Positions 61,407 through 64,000 of a stretch of DNA of 64,000 bases are shown piece after piece; position 1 is the first letter of the stretch; each line of letters opens with the position of its first letter. The position numbers and the translations under genes were made by a program. The notes under the pieces are model-generated. The model searched no databases. It was not told where the DNA came from and saw nothing but the letters and a program-made list of their open reading frames with translations. Source of the stretch: Fremontodendron californicum (Eukaryota; Streptophyta; Magnoliopsida; Malvales; Malvaceae); assembly GCA_030761205.1 (NCBI GenBank), contig JAULJL010000046.1:9379590-9443589 (forward strand). The letters run 5' to 3'.

Positions 61407-62532
61407 TGTCAAAAATATGACAAGGAAAATTTGGAGTCAAATAATAATTTTATTAATCAAACTTTGAGGTTACAATCTCTGAATATTCTTAAAGAAAGAA
61501 ATCATTTGATTCTTTTCTTCAGTAAAATTTTGATCCAAGGGTCTTCACGACTTGATCTTGAATCGGTGAGATCTGCTTCAAGGGTCTTCTAGACTTGGTC
61601 TTGAAAAACAGGAATTATCTCCTTTCCTTTGATGAACAAGATCGGAGAGCAGCTTCTTAGAGAATTCTCAAGAACAAGCACCGCGTTCTTAGAATTTCTC
61701 TAATTTCTTCTTAAGAATTTTGAGAGGATTTGGCTCTTCAAAATCTTCTTCTCTTTAGGCTTTCTGAATTGTGCATTTGTGTTAAGGGGAGGTCTCTATT
61801 TATAGTGGTAGCTAGCCAGGTGAAAGAGAGTTTTAAAAGAACTCATCCTCCTTATTTATTTCTTAATTAATTTAATTTAATTAGAGATAAAGCTTCATTA
61901 TTTATCCCTTAATTAATTAATTAAATTAGAGATAAAATATTTATTTTTTATCACTTAATTAATTAATTAAATTAGAGATAAAATATTTATTTATCTCTTA
62001 ATTAATTAATTAAATTAGAGATAAAATATTTATTTTTTATCACTTAATTAATTAATTAAATTAGAGATAAAATATTTATTTATCTCTTAATTAATTTAAT
62101 TTAATTTAATTAGAGATAAAACTTTATTATTTATCTCTTAATTAATTTAATTTAATTAGAGATAAAAATTTATTATTTATCTCTTAATTAATTTAATTTA
62201 ATTAGAGATAAAAAATTTATTATTTATCTCTTAATTAATTTAATTTAATTAGAGATAAAAATTTATTATTTATCTCTTAATTAATTAAATTTAATTAGAG
62301 GTAAAGTAATTATGACACATGGGTGAAATTTGATTGGATAACCCATGAATCCTTGCAATTTGATTGGTCAAACCATGTGTACATATTTAATTAATTATAA
62401 AATAATTAATTATAATATGATATTATCAATTTCACATGGTAATGTATAATTTAATTTAAAATTTCTTAATTAAAAGAAATTTCAATTAACACGTGGCAAT
62501 TTGTAATTGGTTACAAATTTTCTCCTTCTACA
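61407..62532 (-). repeat. Probable solo or partial LTR on the - strand
   Basis: Read on the - strand it starts TGTAGAAGGAGAAAATTTG, just after a purine-rich AGTCTTGAGGGGGCATT that looks like a polypurine tract. It has a TATAAATA box (61798-61805), then an AATAAA signal (61449-61454), and ends TTTTTGACA. The layout U3-TATA-R-polyA fits an LTR. No flanking target duplication and no internal coding region were found, so it may be truncated; I keep moderate confidence. Confidence 0.5.
61852..62300. repeat. AT minisatellite of palindromic ~46-56-bp units
   Basis: About nine units of tttatctcttaattaattta continuing to aattagagataaa. Each unit is itself an inverted repeat (TTTATCTC with GAGATAAA), so it can fold into a hairpin. 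It lies in the putative U3 region upstream of the LTR TATA box. Confidence 0.85.
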
Positions 62533-63330
62533 AATGCCCCCTCAAGACTTGGTTACGTACATGACTTTTTTTTTTTTTTTTTAGTGTAGCAAGTGGACAA
62601 GTCTTGAAATTTAATTTGCTTTTGATGTCAGAATTTATTTGCACCAATTAATTATCCTCATATAATTCTGTATATGAGACGAAAAAAAAAATAATTTAGC
62701 AAATATAATTTTCTATGCATCAAAATGGACCATGAATGGAAGATTGACTCACCCCAAATGGTTTAGCAAAAAAAAAATGGATATTGGGTGTTGGGCCAAC
62801 ATTGGCCTACGTAACAAAAATGGAATAGGGCTGCTGGACTTTAAATATCCTTCAAATTGTTTGATTGGTAAAGAAACCCAATAACCCATGCAAAATATAG
62901 TTCACAGTTTGAAGACTTTCTACGGTTCCAAAGAATTTGACTTTGATCTAATCACTTCTTTGCTCAAATTAATTTCAATTAAAACTCAACCTCCAGTTTT
63001 AAAGGAATTCTAATGCACTTAGAAGTTCTATTCCTTGACCACATGGGACTTGAATTATTTCCCCTATAAAAGCAAGGCCTTCTCAAGCTAATTTGCATAT
63101 CAAATTAATTGTCAAAGGTTGCTACGTTGAAGAGCTTAATCAAGTGAGTTCCTTTTTTTTTTTTTTAATTATGAATAAAATCTCTTTTTTTTTTTTTTTT
63201 TTGTTATCGTAAAACTTGTAACAAAGCCATCTCGATCGAATCGACGACCCCTCTGCCATCGATTAATATATTCTCCACCCCTCCATAAAAAATCCAAGCC
63301 AGACGAGATAGGCCTCGGCAGTTTCTTGAA
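62533..63330. other. Low-complexity intergenic DNA
   Basis: T runs at 62569-62582, 63152-63166 and 63186-63202. A cccctataaaagcaagg TATA-like motif is at about 63062-63078, with no gene recognised after it. Confidence 0.45.
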
Positions 63331-63566
63331 GATTAGTGTACATGGCCTTCACGTAAATTTCTATAGCAGCTTTGATCAAATCATTCAATATATTCTTTGA
63401 TGATGTCACCACATGCACTGGGCCCCATCCATATTTGAAAATTAGTGTACATGGAAGAATTAACCCTTAAGTGTAATACTTCAAAAGAATTATCAAAAGC
63501 TTGCCTGCCGATGCACTGCACCACATGTAATATATTCTTTGATGATGTCACCACATGCACTGCGCA
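63330..63566. repeat. Local direct duplication
   Basis: A ~34-bp block aatatattctttgatgatgt continuing to caccacatgcactg occurs at 63388-63421 and 63530-63563. The block attagtgtacatgg also occurs twice (63333 and 63441). A - strand frame through it reads AREELRQAKLLEKNLAEDG, which looks protein-like, but I recognise no family. Confidence 0.7.
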
Positions 63567-63928
63567 TGTTTGGGGATGAATGCCATCTTCTGCCAGATTC
63601 TTCTCCAACAGCTTTGCCTGCCGAAGTTCTTCCCGAGCTTCTGCCAGTTTTCCATCTCTTTTTTTTTTATTTTTTTATTTATTATTATTATTTTTTTTTT
63701 TGCTTCTTCATGGCATCCATTAATGAAGCCACTGGCTCATTAAATCAACATGCATGTTGACACCTAGCACCATAATCTTGCATTTATTTCTAAGCCATGC
63801 ATAATATTCTTTTACTTGTCACCTTTCATATTTATTTGTAAATTACATGCCTTTTGACAAAATATAATTTCACTATGCTTGCTTGCGCCACTTGTTAACT
63901 TTTTTTTCAAGCTTTTTTTTTTACTAAG

Positions 63929-63964
<36 letters not shown>

Positions 63965-63973
63965 ATATATATT
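63929..63973. repeat. (TA)n microsatellite
   Basis: Nearly pure TA dinucleotides, with one interruption near 63951. Confidence 0.9.
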
Positions 63974-64000
63974 TTAATTCTCTACCTACTTTGACATTTT

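Overview
This window looks like nuclear DNA from a flowering plant, probably a eudicot. It is AT-rich, has plant genes with many GT-AG introns, and carries typical plant LTR retrotransposons and small DNA transposons. I cannot name the species. All identifications come from reading motifs, splice sites and repeat structure by eye; no database search was run.

Layout. Positions 1-26870 are one nested retrotransposon block. A Copia-type element on the + strand has a 5' LTR cut by the window edge, a tRNA-iMet-type primer site, a gag gene only, and a 3' LTR at 24635-26870. About 65 bp after its gag stop it is split by a Tat/Ogre-like Gypsy element on the - strand (5276-23831). That element has unusually long LTRs (about 5.6 kb each), a decayed gag, and tandem repeats between gag and the 3' LTR. 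Neither element shows any protease, reverse transcriptase, RNase H or integrase, so both look non-autonomous. Positions 26871-34800 are gene-poor, very AT-rich DNA with a six-copy tandem repeat of about 120 bp, an array of ACGAACACG-rich repeats and a dispersed repeat pair.

Positions 34848-59020 hold four intact conserved genes: a BAH1/NLA-type SPX-RING ubiquitin ligase (+), a p23 Hsp90 co-chaperone (+), U6 snRNA-associated LSm4 (-) and thiamine pyrophosphokinase (-). Complete exon chains could be assembled for all four, giving predicted proteins of 324, 189, 148 and 257 residues. They form no shared pathway; they are ordinary neighbouring housekeeping or regulatory genes. After them comes a truncated CYP81-like cytochrome P450 relic (59857-60318), then a CACTA-type transposon end, a probable LTR on the - strand containing a palindromic AT minisatellite, and low-complexity DNA to the end.

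The most notable pattern is a family of roughly 175-200 bp hAT-type MITEs with terminal repeats beginning CTATGTTRCTC. There are eleven copies between 35.9 and 56.4 kb. Ten lie in introns of the four genes (five in NLA, two in p23, two in LSM4, one in TPK) and one lies 182 bp past the TPK stop codon. Most still show 8-bp target duplications. None was seen in the gene-poor flanks. At least three further hAT-like MITE families with 8-bp duplications share the same gene-rich interval.
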